Below, one piece after another: positions 39,816 to 48,151 of a stretch of DNA of 64,000 bases; within the stretch, counting starts at the first letter, position 1; the number at the start of each line of letters is the position of its first letter. The stretch covers positions 2,666,001 through 2,730,000 of the forward strand of contig NZ_JADZGI010000001.1 of assembly GCF_015865035.1 (NCBI RefSeq). Reading direction: 5' to 3'. The translations under genes and the position numbers were made by a program. Source of the stretch: Novosphingobium aureum. GTDB lineage: Bacteria; Pseudomonadota; Alphaproteobacteria; Sphingomonadales; Sphingomonadaceae. The notes under the pieces were generated by a model. That model made no database searches. It saw only the letters and a list, made by a program, of their open reading frames with translations, and was not told where the DNA came from.

Positions 39816-41051
39816 GTGATCCCCAGCAAGGCAGAGCCGAACAGCGGCGCAAGACTGATCGAAGGCGCCGTCGTGCGCGACACTGCGGGCCGCAGTGCGC
39901 GGCTGCTCGACAAGGCGTTCGCGCTCGCTTTCAAGGGACTGGTCTATGCGCAGATATGGGAAGACCCCGTGGCCGACATGGCAGCGCTGCAGATCACGCC
40001 TGAGAGCCGGATACTGACCATCGCCAGCGGCTCGTGCAATGCACTGAGCTACCTCACTGCCGATCCGGCCGCGATCACCTGCGTCGATCTCAACACCGCG
40101 CACGTCGCGCTCGGCAAGCTCAAGCTCGCCGCGATCCGCCATCTGACCGACTATGCGCACCTGCGCCGCTTCATCGCCGAGGCCGATCATCCCGACAACC
40201 TTGCGACATACCGCGAACGCCTCGCGCCGCACCTCGACGAGACGACCCGGCGTTACTGGGAAGGCCGCGATCTCGTAGGGCGCCAGCGTATCAGCGCCTT
40301 CACCCGCGGCATTTACAAGCAGGGCCTGCTCGGCAGCTTCATCGGCGCCGCGCACGTCGTCGCCCGGCTCTACAAGGTCGATCTGCGCGAATTGCTGGGT
40401 GCCGAGACGCTGGAGGACCAGCGCCGCGTGTTCGAAGAACGCCTCGCGCCCGTGTTCGAGCGCCGCCTCGTGCGCTGGCTGACCGACCACCCCGCCTCAC
40501 TGTTCGGCCTCGGCATTCCCCCTGCGCAATACGACGCACTGGCGGGCGAGCGGCGGATGGCCGACGTGTTGCGCGCCCGTCTCGAAAAGCTCGCCTGCGA
40601 CTTTCCGGTCAACGACAACTACTTTGCCTGGCAGGCCTTCTCGCGCGGCTATGGGCGCGAAAGCGGCGCTCCCCTGCCCCCGTACCTCCAGCAAGACAAC
40701 CTGCCGGTGGTGCGCGAGCGGCTCGACCGGCTGGACATCCGCCATGGCAATTTCACCGAAGTACTGCGCCAGAGTGCGAGCGCATCCTTCGACCGGTATA
40801 TCCTGCTCGACGCGCAGGACTGGATGAGCGACGAGCAGCTGACCGATCTGTGGACCCAGATCACCCGCACCGCGCGCCCCGGCTCGCGCGTCCTGTTCCG
40901 CACTGCCGCCGAACCTGACCTGCTGCCGGGCCGGGTTCCCGAGGGGCTCCTTGCGCAGTGGGACTATCGCGAGTCGGAATCGCGCCGCGCCACGCGCGAC
41001 GATCGCAGCTCGATCTACGGCGGCGTCCATCTCTACGTACTCAAGGACTGA
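39816..41051 (+). CDS. btaA: BtaA: SAM:diacylglycerol 3-amino-3-carboxypropyltransferase
   Basis: Transfers the aminocarboxypropyl group of SAM to diacylglycerol, giving diacylglyceryl-homoserine, the first step to the phosphorus-free betaine lipid DGTS. The 411-residue protein has YAQIWEDPVADMAALQI, the SAM-related ILTIASGSCNALSYL, CVDLN, RGIYKQGLLGSFI, and a C-terminal methyltransferase-like half (FTEVLRQS, LLDAQDWM, SRVLFRTAAEPDLLPGRVP). GTG 39816 has AAAGGA eight bases upstream. btaB begins eight bases after its stop. Lipids are made at the inner membrane. Confidence 0.93.
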   Translation: MIPSKAEPNSGARLIEGAVVRDTAGRSARLLDKAFALAFKGLVYAQIWEDPVADMAALQITPESRILTIASGSCNALSYLTADPAAITCVDLNTAHVALGKLKLAAIRHLTDYAHLRRFIAEADHPDNLATYRERLAPHLDETTRRYWEGRDLVGRQRISAFTRGIYKQGLLGSFIGAAHVVARLYKVDLRELLGAETLEDQRRVFEERLAPVFERRLVRWLTDHPASLFGLGIPPAQYDALAGERRMADVLRARLEKLACDFPVNDNYFAWQAFSRGYGRESGAPLPPYLQQDNLPVVRERLDRLDIRHGNFTEVLRQSASASFDRYILLDAQDWMSDEQLTDLWTQITRTARPGSRVLFRTAAEPDLLPGRVPEGLLAQWDYRESESRRATRDDRSSIYGGVHLYVLKD

Positions 41052-41058
41052 GACCGGC

Positions 41059-41703
41059 ATGGCCAGCCACCCGCAACCCGGCGACCACGCCAGCCTGATG
41101 GACAAAGTCTATCGCTGGCAGCGCCCGATCTATGACGTCACGCGCAAGTACTACCTGTTCGGCCGCGACCGGCTGATCGGCGAGCTCGACGCCCGGGCGG
41201 GCATGGCCGTGCTCGAACTGGGCTGCGGGACTGGGCGCAATCTCGAACTGATCGCCAAAGCCTGGCCCGGTGCAAGGTTGTACGGGCTCGACATCTCGGC
41301 CGAGATGCTCAAGAGCGCGCGAGGGCGACTGGGTGGCAAAGGGCGGCTGGCGCTGGGCGATGCGACAGCCTTCGATGCGCAGGCGCTGTTCGAGCGGATC
41401 GGCTTTGACCGCATTGTCCTGTCCTATGCCGTCTCGATGATCCCCGACTGGCAGCGCGCCGTGCGCCGGGCTGCGGCCTCGCTGGTGCCGGGTGGCAGCC
41501 TGCAGGTCGTCGATTTCGGCCCTTGCGACGGACTGCCCGCCCCCTTGCGCGCCCTGCTCTACCGCTGGCTGGCTCGCTTTCACGTCGCGCCCCGGCTCGA
41601 CCTGCCCGCCCTTGCCGCTGAAATCGCGCGCAATCACGGACTTGCCTGCGAGGTCGTGCGCGGCCCGCTCGGCTATTACCAGATGGTGCGCCTCTCGCGC
41701 TGA
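41059..41703 (+). CDS. btaB: BtaB: diacylglyceryl-homoserine N-methyltransferase
   Basis: A SAM-dependent methyltransferase that adds three methyl groups to the homoserine amine made by BtaA, completing DGTS. The 214-residue product shows HASLMDKVYRWQRPIYDVTRKYYLFGRDRL, typical of BtaB, then motif I LELGCGTGRNLELIA, the acidic loop LYGLDISAEML, GDATAF and LSYAVSMIPDW. Spacing and strand put it in one operon with btaA. The threonine dehydratase follows its stop by four bases. Confidence 0.93.
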   Translation: MASHPQPGDHASLMDKVYRWQRPIYDVTRKYYLFGRDRLIGELDARAGMAVLELGCGTGRNLELIAKAWPGARLYGLDISAEMLKSARGRLGGKGRLALGDATAFDAQALFERIGFDRIVLSYAVSMIPDWQRAVRRAAASLVPGGSLQVVDFGPCDGLPAPLRALLYRWLARFHVAPRLDLPALAAEIARNHGLACEVVRGPLGYYQMVRLSR

Positions 41704-41707
41704 GGCT

Positions 41708-42697
41708 ATGCCTGCGCGCATGACCGATTCCCCAATTCGCAAGCCGGGCGCCGAGGGCGTGGCTCTCGCTGCACGCAAGATCGCGCAGATCCTGCCGATG
41801 ACGCCGCTGCTCCCGCTAGAGGTCGAAGGGCGTACCATCTGGTGCAAGGCCGAGAGCCTCCAGCCGGTGGGCGCGTTCAAAATCCGTGGCGCATGGCACC
41901 GCCTTACCGCTTTGACCGATCAAGAGCGCGCGGGCGGCGTGGTCGGCGTGTCGAGCGGCAATCATGCCCAGGGCGTGGCATGGGCCGCGCGCCGTCTCGC
42001 GATCACCGCGACGATCGTCATGCCCTGCGATGCACCTGCGGTGAAACTTGCCAACACACGTGCGCTCGGTGCCGAAGTCGTGCTCTACGACCGACCGGGC
42101 GGGGTCGACCGCGACGAAGTGGCTAGGCGCGAATGCGCGGCGCGCGGGGCGACGCTGGTCCACGCCTTCGGCGATCCCTGGGTGATCGAGGGTCAGGGCA
42201 GCGTCGGCATCGAGATCGCGGCGCAGATGGAGGCGCTGGGCCTCGGCGCGCCAGTCCAGATCGTCACCCCATGCGGTGGTGGCGGGCTGGCCGCAGGCCT
42301 CGCGCTCGCCTGCCCCGAGGCGCAGATCATCCCGGTAGAACCCGAAGGCTGGGACGATGTCTGCCGCAGTCTCGCGGCAGGCGAAATCGTCGCCGTTGGC
42401 CCGGGAGCTCCCGCGACTGCCTGCGATGCCCTGCAGACCCCGGCGACCTACCCGGTCAATTTCGAGGTTCTCAAGGCGCGCTGTGCCTTCGGGCTCGTCG
42501 CCACGCCTGCCGAAGTGCGCGCGGCGCAACGGCTTGCCTTCGAGAAGCTGCGCCTCGTCATCGAGCCGGGCGGCGCGGCTGCGCTTGCGGCGGTGCTCGC
42601 GGGCAAGGTCGAACTGACCGAGCGCGCCGCCGTTGTGCTCTCTGGCGGCAATACCGACGCGCAGGCCTTCGCCCGCGTCCTGACGCAAGCCGACTGA
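41708..42697 (+). CDS. Threonine/serine dehydratase (PLP fold type II)
   Basis: A PLP enzyme deaminating threonine to 2-oxobutyrate and/or serine to pyruvate. The 329-residue protein has the PLP Lys in VGAFKIRGAWHR (about 58), SSGNHAQGVAWAAR, the phosphate-binding CGGGGLAAGLA and a C-terminal LSGGNTD. It lacks the ACT-like regulatory domain of biosynthetic IlvA, so it resembles the short catabolic or racemase-like group. ATG 41708 lies four bases after the btaB stop, implying cotranscription; ATG 41720 is an alternative. A metabolic link with betaine lipids is not obvious. 2-Oxobutyrate leads to propionyl-CoA. Confidence 0.87.
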   Translation: MPARMTDSPIRKPGAEGVALAARKIAQILPMTPLLPLEVEGRTIWCKAESLQPVGAFKIRGAWHRLTALTDQERAGGVVGVSSGNHAQGVAWAARRLAITATIVMPCDAPAVKLANTRALGAEVVLYDRPGGVDRDEVARRECAARGATLVHAFGDPWVIEGQGSVGIEIAAQMEALGLGAPVQIVTPCGGGGLAAGLALACPEAQIIPVEPEGWDDVCRSLAAGEIVAVGPGAPATACDALQTPATYPVNFEVLKARCAFGLVATPAEVRAAQRLAFEKLRLVIEPGGAAALAAVLAGKVELTERAAVVLSGGNTDAQAFARVLTQAD

Positions 42698-42717
42698 GCG
42701 GCAAGGGAGACAAGACG

Positions 42718-42972
42718 ATGGACTTCAACGACCAGATCCGCCGCTATTTCGCGACAGATGATCTTGCCAGCCTCTCGCCCGCCGCGCTCGATGCCGGCAT
42801 CGAGAAGATGAAGGTCGAATTCGGCCTGGAGACCGATCCGGGCCGCCGCTTCGCGCTATGGGCCCTGATGTTCATGCTCGGCGAAGCGCCCGACCTTGAT
42901 GTCGCCTTCGAGGACGAGGCCGAACGCGAGGCCGCGCGCAACTTCATGGACATGATCGACAAGTCCGGCTGA
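42718..42972 (+). CDS. Conserved-looking 84-residue acidic protein
   Basis: A short acidic protein starting MDFNDQIRRYFATDDLASLSP, with predicted amphipathic helices, a hydrophobic FALWALMFML stretch, and a DE-rich end. No motif I can name. AAGGGAG precedes ATG 42718 by ten bases, and it lies 20 bases after the dehydratase stop, so it is probably the last gene of the btaAB operon. An excellent terminator follows. Cytoplasmic, function unknown. Confidence 0.75.
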   Translation: MDFNDQIRRYFATDDLASLSPAALDAGIEKMKVEFGLETDPGRRFALWALMFMLGEAPDLDVAFEDEAEREAARNFMDMIDKSG

Positions 42973-43005
42973 GCCAGCGCCAGCCAAGCTTCAGGGCCGA
43001 GGCCC

Positions 43006-43053
43006 AAAGCAATAAGGGGCTGCGACAGTGATGCCGCAGCCCCTTATTGCTTT
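43006..43053 (+). terminator. Terminator ending the btaAB operon
   Basis: A perfect 19-bp stem, AAAGCAATAAGGGGCTGCG with its complement, around a ten-base loop. The A/T flanks make it effective in both directions, so it could also end the recA transcript. Confidence 0.9.
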
Positions 43054-43213
43054 GCTTCGCCTGCCCATCGGCCATTGCCTCGGGTCAGGCACAAGGCTCC
43101 GGGCGAACCGCTAGCTTTGCCCGCCCCTTGCTGGTTCTCGCCTTCGCGAGGAAGACGAAGCGGGAGGATGCGAGGAAAACGGACTTTGCCGACCGCCCTC
43201 CCCGCCAATAGTC

Positions 43214-44287
43214 TTATTCGTCGTCTTCCGCCGAGGGACCGACCATCATTTCCTCGGAGAGGCCCGCGGTATGCGCGCGGATCGCCTTTTCGAGGCGGTC
43301 GCGCACTTCCGGGTTCTCGCGAAGGTAGTTCTTGGCGTTCTCGCGGCCCTGCCCGATGCGGATCGAATCGTAGCTGAACCACGAACCCGACTTCTCGACG
43401 ATCCCGGCCTTGACGCCGAGGTCGAGAATCTCGCCGATCTTGGAGATGCCCTCACCGTACATGATGTCGAACTCGACCTGCTTGAACGGCGGTGCCACCT
43501 TGTTCTTGACCACCTTTACGCGGGTCGAGTTGCCGATGATGTCGTCGCGGTCCTTGATCTGGCCGGTGCGGCGGATGTCGAGGCGAACCGAGGCGTAGAA
43601 CTTGAGCGCGTTGCCGCCCGTGGTCGTCTCGGGGTTACCGTACATGACGCCGATCTTCATGCGCAGCTGGTTGATGAAAATCACCATGCACTTCGAACGG
43701 TTGATCGAGCCGGTCAGCTTGCGCAGCGACTGGCTCATCAGACGGGCCTGCAGACCGACGTGGCTGTCGCCCATCTCGCCCTCGATCTCCGCACGCGGTA
43801 CGAGCGCGGCGACCGAGTCGACCACCAGCACGTCAATTGCATTCGAGCGCACCAGCGTGTCGGTGATCTCGAGCGCCTGTTCACCGGTGTCGGGCTGCGA
43901 GACGATCAGTTCGTCGATATCGACGCCCAGCTTCTTGGCATAGACCGGGTCGAGCGCGTGTTCGGCGTCGATGAAGGCCGCGGTGCCGCCCGCCTTCTGC
44001 GCTTCGGCAATGCAATGCAGGGCCAGCGTGGTCTTGCCCGAGCTTTCCGGCCCGTAAACCTCGATCACGCGGCCCTTGGGCAAGCCGCCCACGCCCAGTG
44101 CGATGTCGAGCCCGAGCGAGCCGGTGGAGATCGCCTCGACCTGCATCGCCTCCTTCGAGCCGAGCTTCATCGCCGAGCCCTTGCCGAACGCGCGGTCGAT
44201 CTGGGCGAGCGCGGCCTCGAGCGCCTTCTGACGGTCCATCGAATCCTTATCCTTGCCTTCCTGGATCAGCTTGAGCTGAGCAGCCAT
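43214..44287 (-). CDS. recA: Recombinase RecA
   Basis: Forms nucleoprotein filaments for homologous recombination and triggers LexA self-cleavage. The 357-residue protein has Walker A GPESSGKTT (79-87), VVDSVAALVPR, the signature ALKFYASVRLDIRR, NQLRMKIGVMYGNPETTTGGN with loop L2, and an acidic C-terminal tail SAEDDE. Canonical length. A LexA box of the alphaproteobacterial type lies 76-91 bases upstream, between the cckA stop and recA, consistent with a private SOS promoter and not read-through from cckA. Confidence 0.98.
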   Translation of the reverse strand: MAAQLKLIQEGKDKDSMDRQKALEAALAQIDRAFGKGSAMKLGSKEAMQVEAISTGSLGLDIALGVGGLPKGRVIEVYGPESSGKTTLALHCIAEAQKAGGTAAFIDAEHALDPVYAKKLGVDIDELIVSQPDTGEQALEITDTLVRSNAIDVLVVDSVAALVPRAEIEGEMGDSHVGLQARLMSQSLRKLTGSINRSKCMVIFINQLRMKIGVMYGNPETTTGGNALKFYASVRLDIRRTGQIKDRDDIIGNSTRVKVVKNKVAPPFKQVEFDIMYGEGISKIGEILDLGVKAGIVEKSGSWFSYDSIRIGQGRENAKNYLRENPEVRDRLEKAIRAHTAGLSEEMMVGPSAEDDE

Positions 44288-44363
44288 GAAACTTCCCCTT
44301 TGCTACTGAGCTGACCGCAAAGGTCAACGTTGCGGGGAGTTATGTATCGCATTTGTTCTCCGT

Positions 44364-44378
44364 GAACAAGAGAAGAAC
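44364..44378 (-). promoter_or_regulatory. LexA (SOS) box of recA
   Basis: On the minus strand GTTC-TTCTCTT-GTTC, exactly the alphaproteobacterial LexA motif GTTC-N7-GTTC, about 77-91 bases before the recA ATG. Confidence 0.88.
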
Positions 44379-44397
44379 AACGGCAGATTTCCGTTTT

Positions 44398-46887
44398 TTA
44401 ACGCCGTGCCGCCCGTGCCAGAACATCCCCGACTTTTTCGGAGAGCTGCTGCACCGAGAACGGCTTTGGCATGAAGAACGCGTTCGACAGCCCGATTTCC
44501 TTGCGCAGCTGCTCCTCGGCATAGCCCGACATGAACAGCACCGGCAGCCCGGGTGCGAGCTTGCGGATCTCGCGCGCCATCGCGGGACCATCGAGCGTGG
44601 GCATGACGACGTCGGAAACGACGAGATCGAAAGTCCCGCCCTCGCGCACGATCTCGAGCCCCTCCTCGCCGTCGCGCGCGCAGGTCACGGCATAGCCCTG
44701 CCGGGTCAGCGCGCGCTCGGCGACGATCCGCACGGTGTCCTCGTCCTCGACCAGCAGGATCGCCCCGCCGCCCGCCCACTGGCTCGGCGCGACCTCGGGT
44801 GCGGGGGCCTTGCCACCCTTGTCTTCGGCGCTACCCGGAACGATGTGGTGCACCGGCAGGTAGACGATGAACCGCGTGCCCTTGCCCACTTCGCTCTCGG
44901 CGAAGATGAAGCCGCCCGACTGCTTGACGATGCCGTAGACCGTCGAGAGACCAAGACCGGTACCCTTGCCCTGCTCCTTGGTGGTGAAGAAGGGCTCGAA
45001 GATCTTGCCGAGCACCTCGGGCGGGATCCCTGCCCCGGTATCCTCGACGATGAGCGCGGTATATTCGCCCGCCGGGATGATCTCGCTGCGCAGCGCCTGC
45101 ACGTCGGTGGTGGTGACGCGACGGGTCGAGAGCGTGAGCGTGCCCGATCCGTCGCCCGCGCGGCTGCCCCCCTGCATCTGCATGGCATCGCGCGCATTGA
45201 CCGCGAGGTTGACGATGACCTGCTCGAGCTGGGTGGGGTCGGCGCGAACGGGCCCCAGATCGCGATCGTGGGTGACGACGAGCTGGATCTTCTCACCGAT
45301 CAGGCGGCGCAGCATCTGCGAGACGTCGGCCACCACGTCGGGCAGCTGCAGCACTTCCGGGCGCAGCGTCTGCTGGCGCGAGAAGGCGAGGAGCTGGCGC
45401 GTAAGCGATGCGGCGCGGTTGGAATTGGCGCGGATCTGCTGGATGTCGTCGTAGTCTGAATCGCCCGGGGTGTGGCGCATCAGCATGAGATCGCAGGTGC
45501 CCAGGATTGCGGTAAGCACATTGTTGAAATCGTGAGCTACACCGCCCGCGAGCTGGCCCACCGCCTGCATCTTCGTAGCCTGCGCGACCTGACGCTTGAG
45601 GCGCGTTTCCTCCGAGGTATCGGTCAGGCCGAGCAGCACCGCCGCCTCGCCGAGACCGCGCACCCCTGCGAGGCTGAGCGAGACCGGCTCGTCCGGCTGG
45701 CTGGCGAGGCGGATCGCGATGTCGCCGGCAGTCGCGGGTCCCTGCGCGAAGCGTCGTATCGCTTCGGACAGCGCCCGCTTGTCTTCGCGCACGACGAGAT
45801 CGGTGGGATAGGTCGGCGGCAACTGCCCCTCGCGCCCGGCGGCGCGCATGAAGGCGGGGTTGGCGAAAAGCAGGCGCCCGTCACGATCCGCCATACCCAG
45901 CCCCAACGGCAACTGGCTGAGCAGCGCCTCGAGGTGCGGCGCCGCACCGCTTCCCCCGGCATTGCCGCCAAGCCCCTGCGCGGCCTCGACCGCCAGCAGG
46001 AGCGAAGGCGTGGTTTCCGGATCGGGATCCTCGGCAAGATCGGGATCGGCCGCTGGCACGTGGTAGAGCACCAGCGGAGCGCCCTGCCCGCCCTCGCGCG
46101 ACCAGCCGATGCATTCGTCCTCGTCCTGGGTCAGCAGAGCAACGAAGGGGGTGCCCGCGAGGTCGGCTCCGGCATCTCCGGTGGCGCGTTCGGCAAAGCT
46201 GGGACTGGCGGCGATCATCATCCCGTCCGGGGCGACCAGAGCGGCACTGATCCCGGCACGGCCCAGACCTTTTCCAAGACGGCCGCGCAACTGCTCCGCC
46301 AGATCGGTCACCACCTCACGGCGGCCCTCGCGTGAGAAAGTCCAGACGAGGAAATCGTCGCCGCGACCGGCACGGCGCACGTTGACCCCCCAGCGCACTG
46401 GCAAGGCCGGGTTCTCGGCGGACCGGTGTACGATTTCGCACTGGGCCTGCCCGTCGCGCAGCGCGGCTCTGGCGGCGCTGGAAAGGCTCTCCTGCGACCC
46501 TTCGTCCAATGTCAGCGCTGCCGGTGCGCCAAGCCCGTCGAAAGCGTTCTCGTAGCCCGAATTCGCACATGTCAGCCGCCCGGCACGGTCGGTCACCGCG
46601 ACTGCGTGATCGACATGTTCGAGCGCGGCAACCGTGACCGACCAATCCGGATGGGCGAATTCGGGGGCGGCTTCCGCAGCCTGTCGGCGCGACACCGACC
46701 AGGCCAGCGCCGCGAAGACGATCATGGCGGCAAGAAACACACCGGTGAGCAGCGCATCGGAGCTCACCAGCCAGACCACGCCAACGCTGAGCGCAAGCGC
46801 GGCAATGATCACGGGAATGTCTGACAACCGCTCGGCGATGCCAGCAAGCCCCGCCTTGTCGGCCAGCTTTTTGCTCGCCTCGTTCAA
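44398..46887 (-). CDS. cckA: Cell-cycle hybrid histidine kinase CckA
   Basis: A membrane kinase/phosphatase of the CckA-ChpT-CtrA phosphorelay. The 829-residue protein has two membrane helices (about 24-43 and 47-65), PAS-like domains (about 85-190 and 315-430), the H-box MQAVGQLAGGVAHDFNN with His 452, the ATPase domain (N-box VNLAVNARDAM, DTGAGIPPE, GKGTGLGLSTVYG), and a C-terminal receiver with Asp 759 in VVSDVVMPTLDG. TTG 46887 overlaps the upstream DUF2062 stop (TTGA) and has a GGGGGA ribosome site. Domain order matches Caulobacter CckA. Confidence 0.94.
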   Translation of the reverse strand: MNEASKKLADKAGLAGIAERLSDIPVIIAALALSVGVVWLVSSDALLTGVFLAAMIVFAALAWSVSRRQAAEAAPEFAHPDWSVTVAALEHVDHAVAVTDRAGRLTCANSGYENAFDGLGAPAALTLDEGSQESLSSAARAALRDGQAQCEIVHRSAENPALPVRWGVNVRRAGRGDDFLVWTFSREGRREVVTDLAEQLRGRLGKGLGRAGISAALVAPDGMMIAASPSFAERATGDAGADLAGTPFVALLTQDEDECIGWSREGGQGAPLVLYHVPAADPDLAEDPDPETTPSLLLAVEAAQGLGGNAGGSGAAPHLEALLSQLPLGLGMADRDGRLLFANPAFMRAAGREGQLPPTYPTDLVVREDKRALSEAIRRFAQGPATAGDIAIRLASQPDEPVSLSLAGVRGLGEAAVLLGLTDTSEETRLKRQVAQATKMQAVGQLAGGVAHDFNNVLTAILGTCDLMLMRHTPGDSDYDDIQQIRANSNRAASLTRQLLAFSRQQTLRPEVLQLPDVVADVSQMLRRLIGEKIQLVVTHDRDLGPVRADPTQLEQVIVNLAVNARDAMQMQGGSRAGDGSGTLTLSTRRVTTTDVQALRSEIIPAGEYTALIVEDTGAGIPPEVLGKIFEPFFTTKEQGKGTGLGLSTVYGIVKQSGGFIFAESEVGKGTRFIVYLPVHHIVPGSAEDKGGKAPAPEVAPSQWAGGGAILLVEDEDTVRIVAERALTRQGYAVTCARDGEEGLEIVREGGTFDLVVSDVVMPTLDGPAMAREIRKLAPGLPVLFMSGYAEEQLRKEIGLSNAFFMPKPFSVQQLSEKVGDVLARAARR

Positions 46888-47498
46888 GAGATTCCCCCGT
46901 CCTCGCCGGGCGCTTTTGCACCACTGGCACGCGCCCCGTCACGTTTTGCCGGACGCTGGCGCCGCTCGCGGTGCTTGTGCCCGATCCAGTAGCGCCAGGT
47001 CCATCCTGCAATCACGTAGCCGAAGCTGGAGCTGACGATGGCGAGGACGATGAAACCGATCACCGCCTGACCTGCCGAATGCGCCATCCAGTCAACGTCG
47101 TGCGCCCATGCCCCCGAACCAGCCGCAGAATGGGCGACCACATCCTCGGCGCGCGTGCCGATGAAGAACTGACCGATGCGATTGGCAACGACGATCCAGA
47201 ACGGCAAGGTGAAGGGATTGGTGACGAAAGTGACGAGCGCTGCCACCGCGACATTGGCCCGCGCCGGAAAGGCGAGGAAGCAGGCAAGGAATATCTGCCC
47301 GATCGGGATAATGAATGCCGCGAACAATCCCAGCGCGACGCCGCGCGGTACCGAACGACGGGTGAAGCGCCACAGCTCCGGGCTCAGCGCTCGACCAGCC
47401 ACGGGGGCGAGCCATTTGTTCTCGGCAAGTTCCTCTCGGCGCGGCAGGCGGCGATGCATCATTGTGCCCAGCCTGCGCAGCAATGCTCCCAAGCTCAT
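46884..47498 (-). CDS. DUF2062 membrane protein (second copy)
   Basis: A 204-residue protein with the DUF2062 core: FTRRSVPRGVALGLFAAFIIPIGQ, VAVAALVTFVTNPFTLP and a final membrane segment before a basic tail. Three to four hydrophobic helices; function of the family is unknown, though it is common beside cckA in sphingomonads. ATG 47498 overlaps the stop of the preceding DUF2062 gene, and its own stop overlaps the cckA TTG. The C-terminal 30 residues are strongly basic (GHKHRERRQRPAKRD). Confidence 0.88.
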   Translation of the reverse strand: MSLGALLRRLGTMMHRRLPRREELAENKWLAPVAGRALSPELWRFTRRSVPRGVALGLFAAFIIPIGQIFLACFLAFPARANVAVAALVTFVTNPFTLPFWIVVANRIGQFFIGTRAEDVVAHSAAGSGAWAHDVDWMAHSAGQAVIGFIVLAIVSSSFGYVIAGWTWRYWIGHKHRERRQRPAKRDGARASGAKAPGEDGGIS

Positions 47499-48151
47499 CG
47501 CCGCACGCCTCCGCGATTGCGACCGCCGTTGTCGTCGAAACCGTCGTCCTCGTTGTCGTTGCCAGCCTGCAAGACGCCGCGCGACACGCCGGTGATGGCC
47601 GGAGCCGCGCGTGAACTTCGCGACCGATGCTTGCGTGCGACCCACAATCTCCAGCCCCAGCTCGAGAGGAAATAGCCTGCGAAAGCCGCCAGAAGAGCCT
47701 GAACGAAAAGACCAATGACGATCGCAGGCGCCGTATCGTCGACGATCCACCGCGCCCATTCGCGCAAGGGCGCGCCATGCTCGACCAGTGCGGTGACGGT
47801 GGCGATGTCGGCGTGGAAACCGAAAAGGTTGCCGATGGTCACGGCCAGCGGGAGGATGATGAGCAGCGTGGTCAGCGGATTGCTCAGGAAGGTCATTGCC
47901 GCAGCGATCGGGATGTTCCCCCGGAAAGGCACGCTGAGAAGCGCCGCACCCACGATCTGCACTCCCGGGATCAGCGCGAAGATGCCGATAAACAGACCAA
48001 CGGCCACCCCGCGCGGTACCGAGCGACGGGTAAAGCGGAACAGCTCGCGGCGGCGCGCGAAAGGAGCGGTGAGGCGATTGGCCTCCATCTGCTCATGCGT
48101 CGGCATCTGCGCGTGCAGCCATGCCGATAATCGCGCCGCCAAAGTGCTCAT
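47495..48151 (-). CDS. DUF2062 membrane protein (first copy)
   Basis: A 218-residue relative of the neighbouring gene: FTRRSVPRGVAVGLFIGIFALIPGVQ, IPIAAAMTFLSNPLTT, a long hydrophobic region ending ALLAAFAGYFLSSWGWRLWVARKHR, and a charged, Asn/Asp/Gly/Arg-rich tail (DNEDDGFDDNGG). ATG 48151 overlaps the smpB stop and its stop overlaps the next gene. The two copies share the RFTRRSVPRGVA block almost exactly but diverge elsewhere, so the duplication is old or one copy has changed role. Confidence 0.88.
   Translation of the reverse strand: MSTLAARLSAWLHAQMPTHEQMEANRLTAPFARRRELFRFTRRSVPRGVAVGLFIGIFALIPGVQIVGAALLSVPFRGNIPIAAAMTFLSNPLTTLLIILPLAVTIGNLFGFHADIATVTALVEHGAPLREWARWIVDDTAPAIVIGLFVQALLAAFAGYFLSSWGWRLWVARKHRSRSSRAAPAITGVSRGVLQAGNDNEDDGFDDNGGRNRGGVRR

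Noticed and set aside
43054..43213. Small gene after recA
   Set aside because: Short frames only, no ribosome site, and sandwiched between a terminator and the recA stop.
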